Shown here piece after piece: positions 10,613-25,200 of a stretch of DNA of 64,000 nt (position 1 is its first letter; every line of letters starts with the position of its first letter). Made by a program: the position numbers and the translations under genes. This DNA is from Bimastos eiseni. Lineage: Eukaryota; Annelida; Clitellata; Crassiclitellata; Lumbricidae. The stretch spans positions 30,645,865 through 30,709,864 of the forward strand of contig OY365811.1 of assembly GCA_959347315.1 (NCBI GenBank), written 5' to 3'. The notes under the pieces are model-generated. The model did no database searches, was not told where the DNA came from, and saw only the letters and a program-made list of their open reading frames with translations.

Positions 10613-12165
10613 GTGCGTTAACAGCAAATTATTTCAAGAGACCAGCAGAACGAAAACGAGGCTTAAGCGACTTGTTTTAAGCTATAGAATCGCTTAACGA
10701 AGGAAAGCGATAGTCAAGAGCTAGTGAAGCATATATCGAAGGCAAGTGCACTGATTGGCGTAGTCAATTGACAGGCGAAGTGAAGTGCTAAAGCTAATTA
10801 AGCAATCCAGAGACGAGCGTTAATTGATAATTAATTACAATCGATCAAGTATTTCCAGTAAATTACATATTTCTGGAGTTGATTAAAGGTCGCTGGCACG
10901 ATGACAGCTGCAGAGCGATCAAACAAGAAATATATTTTTATTACGAAGTAAAGGAAGCACGGTGCTCACAGGCCAAAGCAAAGTGTTGAAAAACAAGTCA
11001 TTAGTAGCAGCCAACAACGTTGTTGATAGAAGTGTAGTCACAGTGTTGATCAGTTAAAAAAATACGGCCACCGTGATGGTCAGTATAAATACAATAACAC
11101 TCGTGATCTGTGACGATCTGTTAGGTTAAGACCCGATAGCCAAATGAGGCCATGTACCAGCGCTCGAGTCTTAGGAACTCGCTCCGACGTGGCGCAATCC
11201 GAAGCCTCTGATGCAAGAAATGTTTATGCCGTCGCGTCGAGTATTTACTTAATAACTATTTATGAAGCGCCATAAATTATCGTCATCACTCAAAAGCAGC
11301 AGAAAATAAGCTGTTTTCGTGATATTCTTCGCACAACAGTTTAGAGCGTAGAAAACACATCGAGACAGCGGGAGAAGAGCATCACAAACACACACACACA
11401 GCTAATTATAGATATGAAGAGACCGACAGGCGGTGAGAAGGGCACTTAAACGCAGGAATTTAGACAGATAGACCTAGAGACTACAAAAGACAGACCTACA
11501 GAGGTAGAAAGCTAGTAGCGAGGAGGCGGAGATGCAAAAGCATGCATCGAGAGGAAGAGGAGATGACTGATAACTCGGTTACGCGCACCGCTTTAAAGAA
11601 ATACAAGTAGCTGGCAAAAGTTGTCGTCGTTACCAGTTTCATCGTCGTTGTCGTCACCGCCTTTATCATGGTCACAGTTAGCAGCATCATTATCATGATC
11701 ATCATCAACAGCATCATCAGCATTAGCATCTTCATCATAGACGCCTTTGCAGCAGAATGACTTTTGTTACGGCGCCATATAAACTGTCTGTCATGCGTTC
11801 ATCGTCAGGATTATTCCTATCGGAATCGTCAGCCGCTGCAGTGACCATGGCACGACGATGACATGTTTTGCAGGATGACAGACCGCAGCGGATGCATCAA
11901 TGTTTTTATCTGGCGTGACCTCACGCACACTTCAGAATGTCAGAGTGACGACAGTGTTTGTTTTCGAAGCAGTCTCTTATTATTCACTTACCTGTTGTGC
12001 AGTCATATCTTGGTCTGACCTGTACCCACAATTCACCTTGTGCTGCGTCTTTAACGGATATTGAACCTCGTTGTTCAAGAGCGCTCATCTGCGAAGTCTC
12101 CCTCTCATCGAATACATACATGTACATTAACCAGATGCAAATGGAGGAGAGGCCACGGCAGAGTT
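10613..12165. other. Intergenic, no gene seen
   Basis: Short CA (about 11390) and ATC/GTC-rich stretches (11620-11740, which make the Met-rich minus-strand frame). No gene or element recognised. Confidence 0.4.
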
Positions 12166-12169
12166 GTGT

Positions 12170-12272
12170 ATGACCCGATCCAACCCGACCTATTGATAAT
12201 GGACGCGACGTGACCCGACCCGACTTCTGAAGCCAAATATCTGACCCGACCAATGGTGTGCATGACCAGACC
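12170..12272 (+). repeat. GACCCGAC-rich cluster
   Basis: About seven spaced copies of a GACCCGA(C/T) word in 100 bases. Origin unknown. Confidence 0.5.
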
Positions 12273-13800
12273 CAATCCAATCAGACTCGTCTTTAGTGAT
12301 TATTTTATTAGTATTATTTAGTTACAAATTCTAATGTCGTGATAACTAAAGGATAATAATATTAATATTTTAAACTCATAATTTACTAAATGTATCAGTG
12401 AGTCGAGGTCATAGATATATACAATATTATACATATATATATAGTTTTATATATATATTGAGAGAGATTTATATATATGCATCTACATCTCGTCTCGCAT
12501 CTGCTCTTTTACACTAAATGCAACTAAGTGGCAAGTAACCATTTTCAAAGCGATATTCATTGTCTCAGAAGTCAATCGCACGCATCAACCCTGCATCAAT
12601 TTTAATCGCGTCGGCCTCGAAATGACCATGAGGTTTCCATAGCTTTACCCTCAAACAGATGTGCTGACGGCCATTAAGCTGCTGCCATCGGCGAAATGTG
12701 AAGACAAAGTCGTGATATGTCTGTTCTGACCAGAAATTGTGACTCCAAATCGAGCCACCAAATCATAACTTAGTCCAGGTGTTTATAGCAACGAATCATC
12801 ACGAATCAAAAGCACAGTGTTGAAAATTAGGCTGTTCGAAGAATTGGTTGGTCGAATTTGAAGTTAGATAAAATAAGGCGAGGAAATCTTACGTACGGAA
12901 ATAATTAGATTGGTCATTGAACTTACAGCTGAAGCGCAGGAAGTAGCCAGCAATCGTCGAAATTAGGAGTGAAGAAGGAAGCAAATGGAGAAGAAACTCA
13001 TAAACATATCATCGTCATCAACCAGATCAAAGCGCTATCGCCGACACTAAGTCGCGGCATCTTCAAACGAAACATTCTTGAACCTTCGTTCCTGCTCGAG
13101 ACGCAGCTCAGCTTCAATCCGATGACGAAATGTAAAGGGTGGAGATATTAACCGCAATTGGTTTCAACAGATACATATGCGGAAGCCCAAACAGTGAAAT
13201 TAGCTCACCTGTTTTTCATTAAATACAATATAACACAATTTTAATCGATTATACGACCAAACAACAGAGCTTCGATGGCTCTCGTATGTGTTAGTGAAGA
13301 ACAAGTTTAATGTCCCACAACTACATATATATATATTATATATATATATATATTCATTTAATGTGTCTGAATATCAAATCGCATTCAGTTACAAAATACG
13401 TGAATGAGAAATTATGAGGTCATCACCTATAGTACAAAATCCTAGGAATGCAATTGACAACATCCTTGTCCGGAAGTGTGAATATTCTGTGCATGAACGT
13501 TGTATAAAGCTATAGCGAGTCATATAAACTGGCGAGTTAAGGCGAAGCAGTAAAGTATGGGAGTCTGCTGAGGTACTACCATGAAAGCATAAAAATTACG
13601 AGGACCGTCTGTGTTATAGGCCAAGAGCTTTGATCAATCGGCCACCGTGCCGCACGAATGTAGTCTCTCGCAATGGACCCATCTATAAAATAACAACACT
13701 AACTCTATGCTGTCGACGCATTGGTTTCTCAGCTGAAGTAGTCAGCATTAGACCTATATAACAATGGTTTTCTCTTAATTGTAGATGTAAAGACTGATCA
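12273..13800. other. Intergenic with AT repeats and a SINE head fragment
   Basis: TA-rich runs at about 12415-12475 and 13320-13355. At 13625-13656 (minus) a fragment resembles the SINE A-box (GGTGGCCGATTGATC). No gene. Confidence 0.4.
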
Positions 13801-13814
13801 TATATATAGTCATC

Positions 13815-14470
13815 ATCATCGTGTTTTTCTTCTTCATCTTATTATTTCTTATCTTGTTTCTCACAATCTCCTCTCCACATTCTTCTTCACTTTCTTCTTC
13901 ACATTCTCATTTATATTCTTCTACACCTTTTTCGTCACATTCGTTTTCACATTCTCCTTGATATTCTTCTTCACGTTCTTCTGCACATTCATTTTTCCAT
14001 TCTTTTTAACATTTTATTCGCGTTCTTCGTTACATTAGTCTTCACATTCGTCATCGTAGTCTTCTTCGGATTCTTCATCACAGTCTTCCTAACATTTTCT
14101 TCACATTTTTCTTTACATTCTTCTTCACAGTCTTCCTCACATTTTTCGTTACATTTTTCTTCACACTCTCATTCGCATCATTTTTGCGTTTCTATTCGCA
14201 GTAATTCTTCTTCATATTCTTCTATACATTATTTTTCAATTCTTCTTCGCATTCCCCTTTGCATTCCATTTTGCATTCTACTTCGCATTTATATCCTTAT
14301 TCTTCTTCACATTTTTCATCGCATTATTCTTCGAATTCTTTTTCACATTTTTGTTTGCAATTACTCTTCGCATTCTATGTCACATTCATCTTCATATTAG
14401 GCTACTCTTCCCATTCTCCTTCACATTATTTATCTCATTTTTCTTCGCAATCTTCTTCTAGAATCGTGTG
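13815..14470 (+). repeat. Degenerate TTCTTCACATTC minisatellite
   Basis: About 650 bases built from 12-mer units TTCTTCACATTC with many substitutions. The same unit appears inverted (GAATGTGAAGAA) at about 14995-15150. The 89-codon frame at 14259 is an artefact of the repeat. Confidence 0.85.
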
Positions 14471-14990
14471 TCTGGATTCGATCACAAGAGGCAACGATGA
14501 TGAAATGCAGTTGGTTATTTATCCCTGACTATAAAGTCCATACGCAAAGAATACACTATCTATCGTTTAACGGTGTCGACGGACACTTTGGAGCCGTCTG
14601 CTCTGAGCTTAACTCTAATTTATAAGAGTTTCTGCGCAGACAGGAATATAAGATGAACTTTCTCTCATGTGGACGAACGATCCCGGACTCAGAAGTCGTG
14701 CGTGTCGAATGATTAGACGCAATCGACGTCGTCAGATGTCGTGTGAAGTGCGGGAAACGGACGTCATTCATTATGTCATCCCGGCCTTCTTCGTGTACAA
14801 AGCGACGATTTGCTCATGCAGTTCACCGATGTTCAAATCCTAGCAGACGACATTCGTTCTTTCATTACGTCGGTGTTCTTCTTCACTGTCGGTCTCTCTC
14901 TTTCTCTGCCTATCTTCTCAGTATCGCTGGTTTTTTTATAATTTTCTCTTTATGTCTTCTCTCGTTCTCTATGTATTTATCTGCATCACT
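14471..14990. other. Spacer between inverted minisatellite arms
   Basis: Unique-looking sequence with two overlapping short frames on opposite strands and no domain evidence. Confidence 0.4.
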
Positions 14991-14994
14991 ATAC

Positions 14995-15150
14995 AGGAAG
15001 AACCTGATGAAGAAGGAAGAATACGAAGAGGAATGTGCGAAAAAATGCAAATAAGAATGTGAAGGACAATGCGAAGCGGAAGAAGCAAACGAAGAAATGA
15101 AATGAAGAAGAATGTGATAGAATGTGGAGCAGAAATCTGATGCGAAGGGG
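14995..15150 (-). repeat. Inverted arm of the TTCTTCACATTC minisatellite
   Basis: Purine-rich array of GAAGAATGTGAAG-like units, complementary to the array at 13815-14470. Together they could fold into a large imperfect hairpin with a loop of about 520 bases. Confidence 0.65.
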
Positions 15151-17025
15151 AAGAATTAGAAGAACAAGAAAGGTGTTATCAGCTTCTATTTGCAATGCAA
15201 AAATTTGGTTGAAAATTTTTTATATTTTAAATGATCTTACTGTAACAGCTAATTAAATAAGTTAGATGCGACGCCAATCGCAAAGAATAGGCCTAGAACA
15301 TTGAAACATTGATTGATGTGCCATTATTATTGTCAAAACAATAACTCGTATTCGGAGGACACAGAGACAATTCTTCATTAGCCTGTTATAAAAACATTTG
15401 GGATCGTCTTGAATTATTATGGCTCATAGATGGGAATGATTCTGCGTTGTAAATAACCTAATATTGGAAATACGAAAATGATGCTATTTATGGTGTGAAA
15501 TACAGATTTATCTGATAAATTTGGTGACTACATGTACTTGAAGCAGTATGTGATTTGCAGCGCTCGTGAATAAGCTGGTGCCCTTCGTTTGGTTTTTGAG
15601 TGGAGCTTTAGGAGTTTGGAGATTACGAAGCCTGCATCCAGTTAATTATTGCTGGTAGACGGCTGAACATTTTATGCATTTCTTATATTTAGTTTACCAC
15701 CCTAAATATTGCGAACGAAAATACAGACAATGTCGCTCCGAGTCAGCGGCAGTTATAAGATTTCTGATACGAGACTGGCCAGCAGGAAGCAAGTATCCCG
15801 TCGATGCAATTATTCAATAATCTTAGCATGCTTAGTCACTCCAGAACATATGAAGTCTGGAGCTCCAAAAACAACCTAAATGAACAATACAGGCAGATGC
15901 TCCGGGTTTTTGGTTGTGATGAAAACATGTTCACTTCCTCCTACTTTTTGCTAGAGCTATTGGATTAGCATTTATCGTTATCAAGTTGTTATTTTCAACG
16001 TGAGGACAGTGACAGTGTATATTTGCTTGTATACCAGCCTTGCAGTCGGTGATGCAAAGCAAAGATTTGTTCAGATTTGCTGATGTGAGAAGCCATAGAA
16101 CCTTTGAAGTTTCAAACATACCATTATTTAATTTAATAACATTGTTACCACAGAAAAAATATTTTCCGCCAAGATGCAAGCGAGCCTAATCCTGGATCCG
16201 CCACTAGATCATGTGATCTCGACTCTCGCAGTTTCAGACTTTCTCAATTTCCACCAGGTTCACTTGGCACGAGTCATGGAATATTCGTAATTCTTAACAA
16301 ATATACATGAACCTTACCAAAGGACTTTATGATCTCTTCGCAAAAGCCAGAAAGTATATGCAAAGATGAATTACATCTCTGGGTATTGTTATAGTGAAGG
16401 TTCTCCGCATGTGGCCAGTAACCTACATCTGCCAAGGTTCACAGTTCACTGTTCAAGTGCAGACGGTGCTGCGGGTTATTAGTGACACCCGACACAGGAG
16501 ATACAAGTAGCTCAGAGTTAAAATGCATTTTTACCAGATCCGGATTATCAAATATGGTGACTATGGTCTGTAAAACTGTGAGCACCAGCCATGCAGGATC
16601 ACAATGAAATATATTGAACGTTTTATATTCAGCGAATTACCATTCGTGTATTAATAAGCTCATAAATTAATGTCGTTTTTCTTCTTGTACAATATCAGTA
16701 GATCTAATAATAATCCAGTCAGGTATTAGAGTACATTTCCTTTCCTTCTCTGTTCCCTCAGGCGAATCCAATTAAAACAAACAGGACTGCGATTGACACA
16801 TGTAAAAGGAGGCACTCAGACAGCGCGCAAATTGTGATTCAACTCCTTACCGAGACATAGCGCGCATTTCATTGTGTTATATCTAATATTATTTTTGCAT
16901 GCTTTTGAATGTAGTTGCGTGTTTTAACTGGCTAATTATTGTCATTAATCTCTTTGACTGTGACCATTCCAAGCTTAGGTGGCAGCACGCGGGCGCAATA
17001 GATGCATTTCAGTCTCTTAGTATTG
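15151..17025. other. Intergenic, no gene seen
   Basis: Contains one minus-orientation copy of the CGCTCGTGAATAAGCTGGTG repeat at 15558-15585. Otherwise nothing recognised. Confidence 0.4.
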
Positions 17026-17027
17026 TT

Positions 17028-17200
17028 TATGTTTTGTTGATGCATTGTTTATGTATTGTTTTATGTATTGTTTATGTTTTGTTTATGTATTGTCTATGTT
17101 TTGTTTATGTATTGTTTATGTTTTGTTTATGCTTTGTTTATGTTTTGCTTGTGTTTTGTTTATGTTTTGTTTATGTTTTGTTTATGTATTGTTTGTGGCC
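17028..17200 (+). repeat. TTTATGTTTTG / TTTATGTATTG minisatellite
   Basis: Tandem 11-mer units over about 170 bases. Read in frame it gives Val/Leu/Cys/Tyr-rich pseudo-membrane frames that should not be taken as proteins. Confidence 0.9.
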
Positions 17201-19570
17201 TATTCAGTTTTAATTATTTTATGCCTCAGTAATCGCAGGAATGATTATGATGATGCTGATCACTGATTGGCCAAAATGACTGCCAATGTGTCATGATGTC
17301 TTAAATATCGACCTAGCGTCTACTTTCTTGATCTACATATACTGACCTAAGCTTTTACCTTCTCAGTGGTTCTACCATCGCTCTGGACCATGGTCCCATT
17401 CGCGCTGCGCTCTTCCCAATGGTCCACCATGACTCGTTTTATGCTCTGCTCAAAATTGTACAATCCTGCCGCTCTGGGGTCGGGAGCGTTCCTGAAATGG
17501 GAGCTAAGTAAAGTTGTAAACCATGGTTTCAGTTAATTAATTACTGCATGTGCATTCAGTACTTGCCAGTTGCACGCATGCCTGCATGTTGCCTAACACG
17601 CATATATCTTAACATTTACCAAGAGCCCTGATGTCTTAAAATGGCGCTGAGGGCATGGGTTGCTGTCTGACAGAATGCGAAAGTTTGTCTCAGATTGAAT
17701 CCGACGGCAGCGGAGACAGAATCGGAAAGAGTTGACCTCGGAAGAAGAGAGAGAGAAAGAGAGACAGACAGACAGAGAGACAGAGACAGACGTTTTAACG
17801 GTCGATTGCTTGTCTCACTCGCCAGATGGCACCAGACGATCGTTCACTGACAAAGAACAATAAGTATTCCGAGCGTCCCTCTCAGAGGAAGAGGCGACCT
17901 CCCCAATTGCAACTAAACATGGATTTATGGGTATCTATAGCTGCCACGCCTCTGTCTGTCTGGAATGGAATCGCGTGCCATCGTCCATTGGGCCTTTACA
18001 TATATATTGACCGTCCAGCCATATTTAAACTACAATAATAACACGGAGTTTGGGTGGAAGGGAATTCAATTATTGAGGGATTAGAGAAGCTTCAAATTCT
18101 GTTTACTTCTGCATGGCTCCATGTTCCATATTCCATGCCTGTCTGTCTGTCTGTCCGTCTGTATGCTTTACAATGCATTCGTAGTGATCAGAGCAATAAG
18201 CATATTATGCTGTCACGAAATAGGCAGAAATCACCTGCCGGGCGCTATATAAACTCCCTTGACCAATAAATCCGTTAACTGCTATCGAAGACCCTATTTA
18301 TTTGCATGTTTGTCTGCTGCACTTCTTAGGAGCCTAATCTGCCAGTAATTCATATTTGATTGTCCAGAGACAAATGTGTTTTAACAACTTGTCTAGGTCT
18401 GTCCAGCAGGTTCGTACCGGTTACCGTTGGATTTCTGACCACGAGCGCTATCGAATGGACTAGCGTCCTGTGAAGGACACTGCTCGGCACAGCAGACCAC
18501 CAACCGTGGGGCAAATGGAAGCTTTTGTTCCAAAGAACTTAGACTCCTATTACAATAGACAGCGTCGGGCAGCCTCGATTGTGGAGTCCATCTGGTACTA
18601 TCACACGCTTGATTTGCGATTGATGCCTCGGTCAAACTCGGCTGTATTTCACGAGTCCCTGAAATCACACTTCCCTAGCTGTTAATGGATTTGGCAATTA
18701 CGTCATTCGTGACCAAATGGCCAACATGAACAGCGGTGATTTTTTTATGTCGAGGATTCCATTTACTAAATAGAAGTGAGATACGCACCCAACACTATTT
18801 TGCAAACGGGTCCACAGGCCAGGTCTATGACTAGGAAGAGGAGCTCACTGTGAGTTAATTTAGAATCTACATTATTGGCCTACTCAGCACCATACCAAGC
18901 TATAATTGAGTCCTGTACCTAGCATTAATCTGGCGCTCCCACATTTTGTTGCCTATGTGAATTTCGAATATAATACAAAATAACTATGTTAGTAAACAGA
19001 TTTTTCAAAGATAGAATGATAGATGGATAGATACTTAACTAAAAATATTTTTTAAAGAAACTGAGCATAATGCTATATACAGAAAAATAATATTGAAGTC
19101 AGCTAATTATAACCAAACTCAATGTTGGCCTAAAAATCAGAGTTACCAAATAGCAAAATATGGATAAATGATGCATTATTGTGCAATATAAAACTTAACT
19201 ATTTCATTATAACTTTCATATATACCGAACGTAATGGCCACCAAAACACTTTCTTAGTTGCACTTATTAACTGAAATTATAGTTTTTTTTCTTAGTAATA
19301 GAAAATAATACCGTATTTGAAGAAAGAATGAATTTATGGAATACTTAAATTCATCATTAAGTTTTCGCCCCTACTACATCTGCGCCCTGAGCCAGAGAAC
19401 CGCCGGCACAGCCGTTGGTACGGTACTGATTATATTATTGTCTAGCTAATAATTTAGTCTCGCTTTGGAAAAACGAATCTACTGTGTAGCCATGAACGAA
19501 TATATTTAAGATTCCGTTTTCTTTCTTCTTCTCTTTCTGTCGTAGGGAGGGGGGCTACATGCAAAATGAT
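17201..19570. other. Intergenic, no gene seen
   Basis: A GAGAGACAGA tract lies at about 17745-17790. A short stretch at 17366-17395 (GGTTCTACCATCGCTCTGGA) recurs near 21370. Overlapping frames at 17826-18685 lack domain evidence. Confidence 0.4.
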
Positions 19571-19576
19571 CTTCGT

Positions 19577-19613
19577 AGAATTTGATGATGATGATGATGA
19601 TGACGACGATGAC

Positions 19614-19659
<46 letters not shown>

Positions 19660-19668
19660 ATGATGAGA
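19577..19668 (+). repeat. GAT trinucleotide microsatellite
   Basis: Nearly pure GAT repeat with GAC interruptions in its first third. Confidence 0.97.
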
Positions 19669-22219
19669 GCCTACTTCCCTTGTCTGTCGCGCTGGCATGT
19701 TCTCGTGCCAAAATCTATTTAACATAAAACTGAACTTACTAAGTTAACAATACAACTGCACTGAATGATTTATGAAAATTTCATTTCAAAATCCGTTAGG
19801 CCTATAATAAATATTGGTGGCCCTGTTAACGAAGTTTGCTCTGCTCCAAGCTCTACCTTTAGATTATTATCGACTTTTAATTACTACTACTTCGCTATTA
19901 ATGCCTCCTATCCTTCTCCTCCTCTTCCTCCTCTTCCTCCTCTTCCTCTTCTTTCTCCTTCTTGCAAAAGCTTATACTACATTGGGCCTATATATTTATG
20001 TACACGTGTGTAACGTAGGCCTATGTATGTTTATATAGGTGTAAGTTTAGGCATAGGATTTTAGGCTATGTCTCTCTAAGTGTAGTTGCACTCATCCATG
20101 TCTTGACAGAATATATAAATGCATGCGTACGCGCATGAATACAATTAATTGATAAAATAAATACCACTTTGTGTATAGGTCTTTTGTTTGCCTTTCGTGA
20201 CTGAGCAACTGACTGTACAATACAGAATAGGCCTAAATAGGTCATCATTCCCGGGAGGCATATTAAAGGCATGACATGGTCTGATCATTTAATGCAAGTC
20301 TAGTATAGCATGACCGATCGCAATAAAACGAAAGAGATTAAAATGGTTAATATTTGCGCATCAGGCTGCATGAGGCGAATTAATTGCCGAGAATAACTGA
20401 CGTTTCCGCGGGGCCTTAACCAATCATCTGATCATCGGAAGAGTGGACACGAATAAGGAACTGACGTTTATTCCACATTGTAACAAAAGCGAACCATACA
20501 GGCCTGTGCATGCCTGATCAGCCACTGTGAAGGTCGCTAGTGTACGGAAATACACATTTTTTAGCTGGCATGTCCGCTGGATAACGGTAGTATTAATTAA
20601 CGAATGTGATAAACGTCACCCGCTTTCAAGGTTGGGACTGCAGGATCGAGGAGGAAGGCTGAATGAGAAGGCGAATGTCTTTTGTCGAGGCCCTGGTGTT
20701 AGAAATCTTGCTGCGATTTTAACACTGGAAATGTAGATTATTTCAGATCAGTTGTTAGATTACCTTCGAGATAGCGTGTCATTTAGTGTGGCTGGTAATT
20801 TATAACAGCTTTGGTTTATTTTAATTGTATTGTATTGTACTAAGTGCATTCGAAGGTAGCTATCATGCAGGGCTCTCTGTGTTGTGGTCTGAGCGATGTC
20901 TACGACATTAGGAAGAGAGATTTCATCAATAAGTAATGGAAATGAATACAAGAATAGTCACCAATAGGTTATGCTTCTTTCACAAACATGCACACTCTAA
21001 TTAGCAGATTTTCCAATTAGCGTTAACAGAAGTTCAGAGTTCCCGAATCAGGTTCGACGTTAATGGTATGATGTTCAGGAACAGCAACTACAGCTTGTGC
21101 CACGCAGCTGATGATGATGCATTATCGAAATACATAATAGCTCATTAGGTATGTAGTGAAATTGCAATAATTTTGCTCAGCCTTATCAAGCACGGGGCCA
21201 CACGCTTCGGGTGTATCGCTGCACCTATAATTATAACAAACGAACAACAGAGCTCACCTTATCACACCCTGTGCAATTGTCACCTCTCTTGTTCCCTATA
21301 ATCTAACTCTAACGTTACTACTCTACTGTTAGGCCTACTTATAAAAATAACCAACTTCTGGCAACACATGTGGTTCTATCATCGCTCTGGACAATGCTCC
21401 CATTTCAATACATGCAGGCTTACGTGGATATTGATTGACGCTGTCAGTGTACAACCGAATGTGATTTTCGATTACAGCCATGGCTTTTGTATCATCATCT
21501 ACCTCATACATTACGATAATGAATTCATAGAATTTCCAGGACAAAGCAATGCAGGGGACAGTGATTAATCAACAGGATCAGCGACAGGCTGCGATCTACA
21601 ATCGACGTCTGTGCTTCATTGTTTCGAGTTTCCTTGATTCCCGATATGTGCAATGCGTTTTCCGTTTATTTGTGACGTTAACACACAGTCTGGTGTCAGT
21701 GGTGTGTCAGACGAGGCTTTGCTGGGTTAACCTTGTCAGTCAAATTGCAATTCTATACATGTTTTGTTGTAGTAAGAACATAACCGTTAGCAAATGGCTA
21801 TATTTATCAGAATTAGTCAGTCTGCTGGAAAAAGATTTGTCAGCTTGTAAAAAAGGCCTGCGAAGAATCAGCTTAGGAAAGGGCGACATTTTATTGAGAC
21901 TTTAAAATGGCCAGTATATTTCAAAAAGCCATAGAAGCATTATAATCGTCAGATATTCTGGTTTAATCGACATCATATGTCTTAATTATGCCATAAACAC
22001 GCAGCTTGAAGACGAACAAGTAAACGTGATTGAATTTGTATCACAAAATACAAATGTGGATAGAACGAGTGCAATAAATTTAGTAACTGCGTCTGCAAGT
22101 TGACTGCACTGGAAGGCAAGTAAATATAGGTTTGAGCGATCACATAATAGGCAACTACACATCTAGTCCCTTACTCCGAGGATTGTAATTACTAGGCCTA
22201 TAGTTATTGCACCTCTCTC
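19669..22219. other. Intergenic upstream of gene A
   Basis: No gene recognised. TAGGCCTA octamers become frequent from here on. The frames at 21368-21905 show no domain. No convincing TATA box was seen for gene A. Confidence 0.4.
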
Positions 22220-25200
22220 ATGACGATGTATTGTCCCATCTGCTGCCTTGTAACGATGGCTAGTTTAGCAGTTGCGAATATCATTACGCTCTGTCCAATG
22301 TCGTCTCCCCTTGGGGAGAATTTGTACGCTGCTGGAGACTCATCCAACGCCATTGCAGTCCAGATGATAAGCGATTGCGCCTTCATTTGCTCCAGAAGCA
22401 CAGACTGTAACTGCTTCAGCTATAACGAAACATCGCAACTCTGCTTCATCATCACCAGCCAAAAGAACGTCGAATCAGGCGGAACTGACAGCTTCACATA
22501 CCAGGCAAGAGTTACACTATAGTTCTGTAGACTAAGATGGTTAACTTCATGTAAGATAATAGGCACATTATACAAGAAAAATAGATTATAATAAATAAGA
22601 GTGTGAAGATGAGATTGGAAAAATGTCATAATGCAATTAAAATGGTAAAATAAGATCGGATAACACCAGACACGATGGGCTAAAATTAGATGAGAACAGG
22701 AGTTAATCCAGATTAAAATCTGATGCAATCAAATGAGTCATCTGATGTGATCTACTCTGACTTCGTTTAATGTGTTCTGAGTTCATCTAAGACTAGATTA
22801 GATCTAAGTTTGAGGAGCTACGGGAAATGCGTAGAGTAATGAAAAACACAGGGGCGTGCAGAGTTGAGGGAGTTCGTTCGTTTCCTGTATGCTCTGTAGG
22901 GCTGACTAGTCCTTCTCTCGGTAGGCAGCGTCGTCAGTTAAATCAAATATATAATGTGATGCGCCTTGCATGGCTGGCGACAGCTAACTTCGACTCCTGT
23001 AATAATGACCTATGGGTCCCGGTGGCGTAGCGGTATGTTCTGTGTTTCGCAACAGAAGGGTCGCAGGTTCGAAGCCACCCCAATGCATTGAGTAGCGGGC
23101 CTGGGCAAGTTGCTCAGTGCTCACCCATAATAATTGTAGGCCTATCGAGGAAGGAAACAGGAGCCAACTTACCTGCTTCTGGCGTTATCGAGTTCTTTTT
23201 TCCCATCTTACCTGTGCCTTAACTAAGCTGACAAGAGCATTTAACAGGGTAAATAACAGTCGATAACTCCCTTACTGAACAATACAAGAGATGTTTCTTT
23301 AATTTTCAGCTGGAACCCGATCGCTTTGTTGGAAATCCAGGTAAATTATTCGCCTAAGAAATAACAGACCATTGAATAATGACATTTGAGTGCATGGTTT
23401 GTAATTTATTGGTGGTAGACAATAACTGGAGCAAAGTAATTAAGCGAATGGCTCTTAATAACTTTTAATAGCTACAGTAGACAAGTACGAATGTACGCAT
23501 ACAATGTAGGTACTAACTCATTGATTTATATAGCTCCGATAAGTAAGCTGATCTTCTTGGCGTTGTTATTGGGTTGCGCTGAGAAATTTTCAATTCAATT
23601 CAATTAATTTTTATTGCAACCATTGAAAACAAAGTGAAATAACAATTAGTACTCGTTAATCAGCAAGAACAGGGGACCCAGAACGGACAGTAGTCCCGCT
23701 ATATAGGGCCACCTAAGTATTTGGTTACATAAAGGCAAATAAATTAGAAAATAGTGACTTTAGAATATAATATCAAAGCCGTTGTTTACATCCAGAAAAG
23801 GTAAATGTAGCCTACAAGCATAAACCTTAACTAAGGAACTCTTAGCTAGAAGCAAGATGAACAATACTAAATCTAAACTAGAACTAATCGAGGACAGAGT
23901 TGCTTCATCTAGAATGCAACATGAACAATTATTGGCAAACAGTAAACGTAATGTTGCGCTGAGATATTTTGGAGATGTACATTACATTACATCCAGACAA
24001 AAGAGTTAGTGCTGACGATGACATGTCATTGAGTAGGCCTAATAATAACGAGCGATTTCTATAGCGCTGCAGCACAGCCGAGGACGAAGGAAATGGCACT
24101 AAAAACGAATCGCTAGCTCAATGGGTGTGACTGTCTGCAGCCACAGTCGTCGCAATTGTCATATTGATACACTCGAAGTAAATGCAATTTTGGTGTATTA
24201 TCATGAAAGTCCTTAGTGTGACGGACAGTGTGAATTTTGTAGGTGGAAGCCCAGTGGTTGATACCGAGAATTGTTCATTTCCGTTCACTCACAACGGTCA
24301 ATTGTACCACAGATGCTTCAAGGCAGTGGACGATCCGGCCAATCTGTGTAACCGATTTGCCTGTCTCTTACCTCATCGGCAATATGCCACCTGTCGACCA
24401 CCTGCTGGTAAAGCATGCTTAGGTTTACGAATGATCGATATGTAATGTAATGTAATAAAAAATATTCGTTTATATTTGATTATATGAAATGTGACACCGT
24501 AAACCACATGTCTGGTTATTATACAGACTGGTGAAGACAACAGCCCTAAAATACTGATTTTGAGTAATCGCGACAGTGGAGGACTACTCTAGTTAGAAGG
24601 TAACACGGTCTCTATGTGTTGACTATGACTCTACAATAACCAAACATGTGCTGGATAATATGGAAAATATTATTTCGCTCCCATTCTGAAAATTTTGAAA
24701 ATGTCAGTTGCTATATTATGCCGATATATGGTCTAAATACACCAAATACACTTACAAACTCATTCGGCGCCGAATTGTCCGTCACCGAATTGTCCGTCGC
24801 CGAATTGTCCGGCGCCGAATTGTCCGGCGCCGAATTGTCCGGTCACCGATGCTGGGCCACAGCGGTCCTTGTCTAAGGAACAAAGAGATCAAGACCATCA
24901 GAGTGGAGTGATGGGAAGAGAGGGTGACTGTGGTTGAAAGTTTACACAGAGGATCACAGAGGTAGCCTACTGAAGAGCATGCCTCATCTGGGTTCTGGAG
25001 ACCAAGAATAAGCCAGATCTTGTATTATGCTGCATCAAACTGTATTGCATTGTGTTCTATCACATTGTGCTACACAGCATTCCAGTCTGTGTTGTGTTCA
25101 CATTTAACTAATTTGCATTGCATCGAATCGATTTGTGTTATGTTCCTAAATTGCTTCTAGATTTCGTGGCACCAGACATCGAAATGTCTCGTACTGTACA

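Noticed and set aside
16899..17266. Cys/Val/Tyr-rich membrane-like frames
   Set aside because: Produced by the 11-mer TTTATGTTTTG minisatellite in two frames.
23014..23085. Possible genuine tRNA gene
   Set aside because: Has A- and B-box-like words but no full cloverleaf, and a SINE body follows; a related copy lies at 25913.
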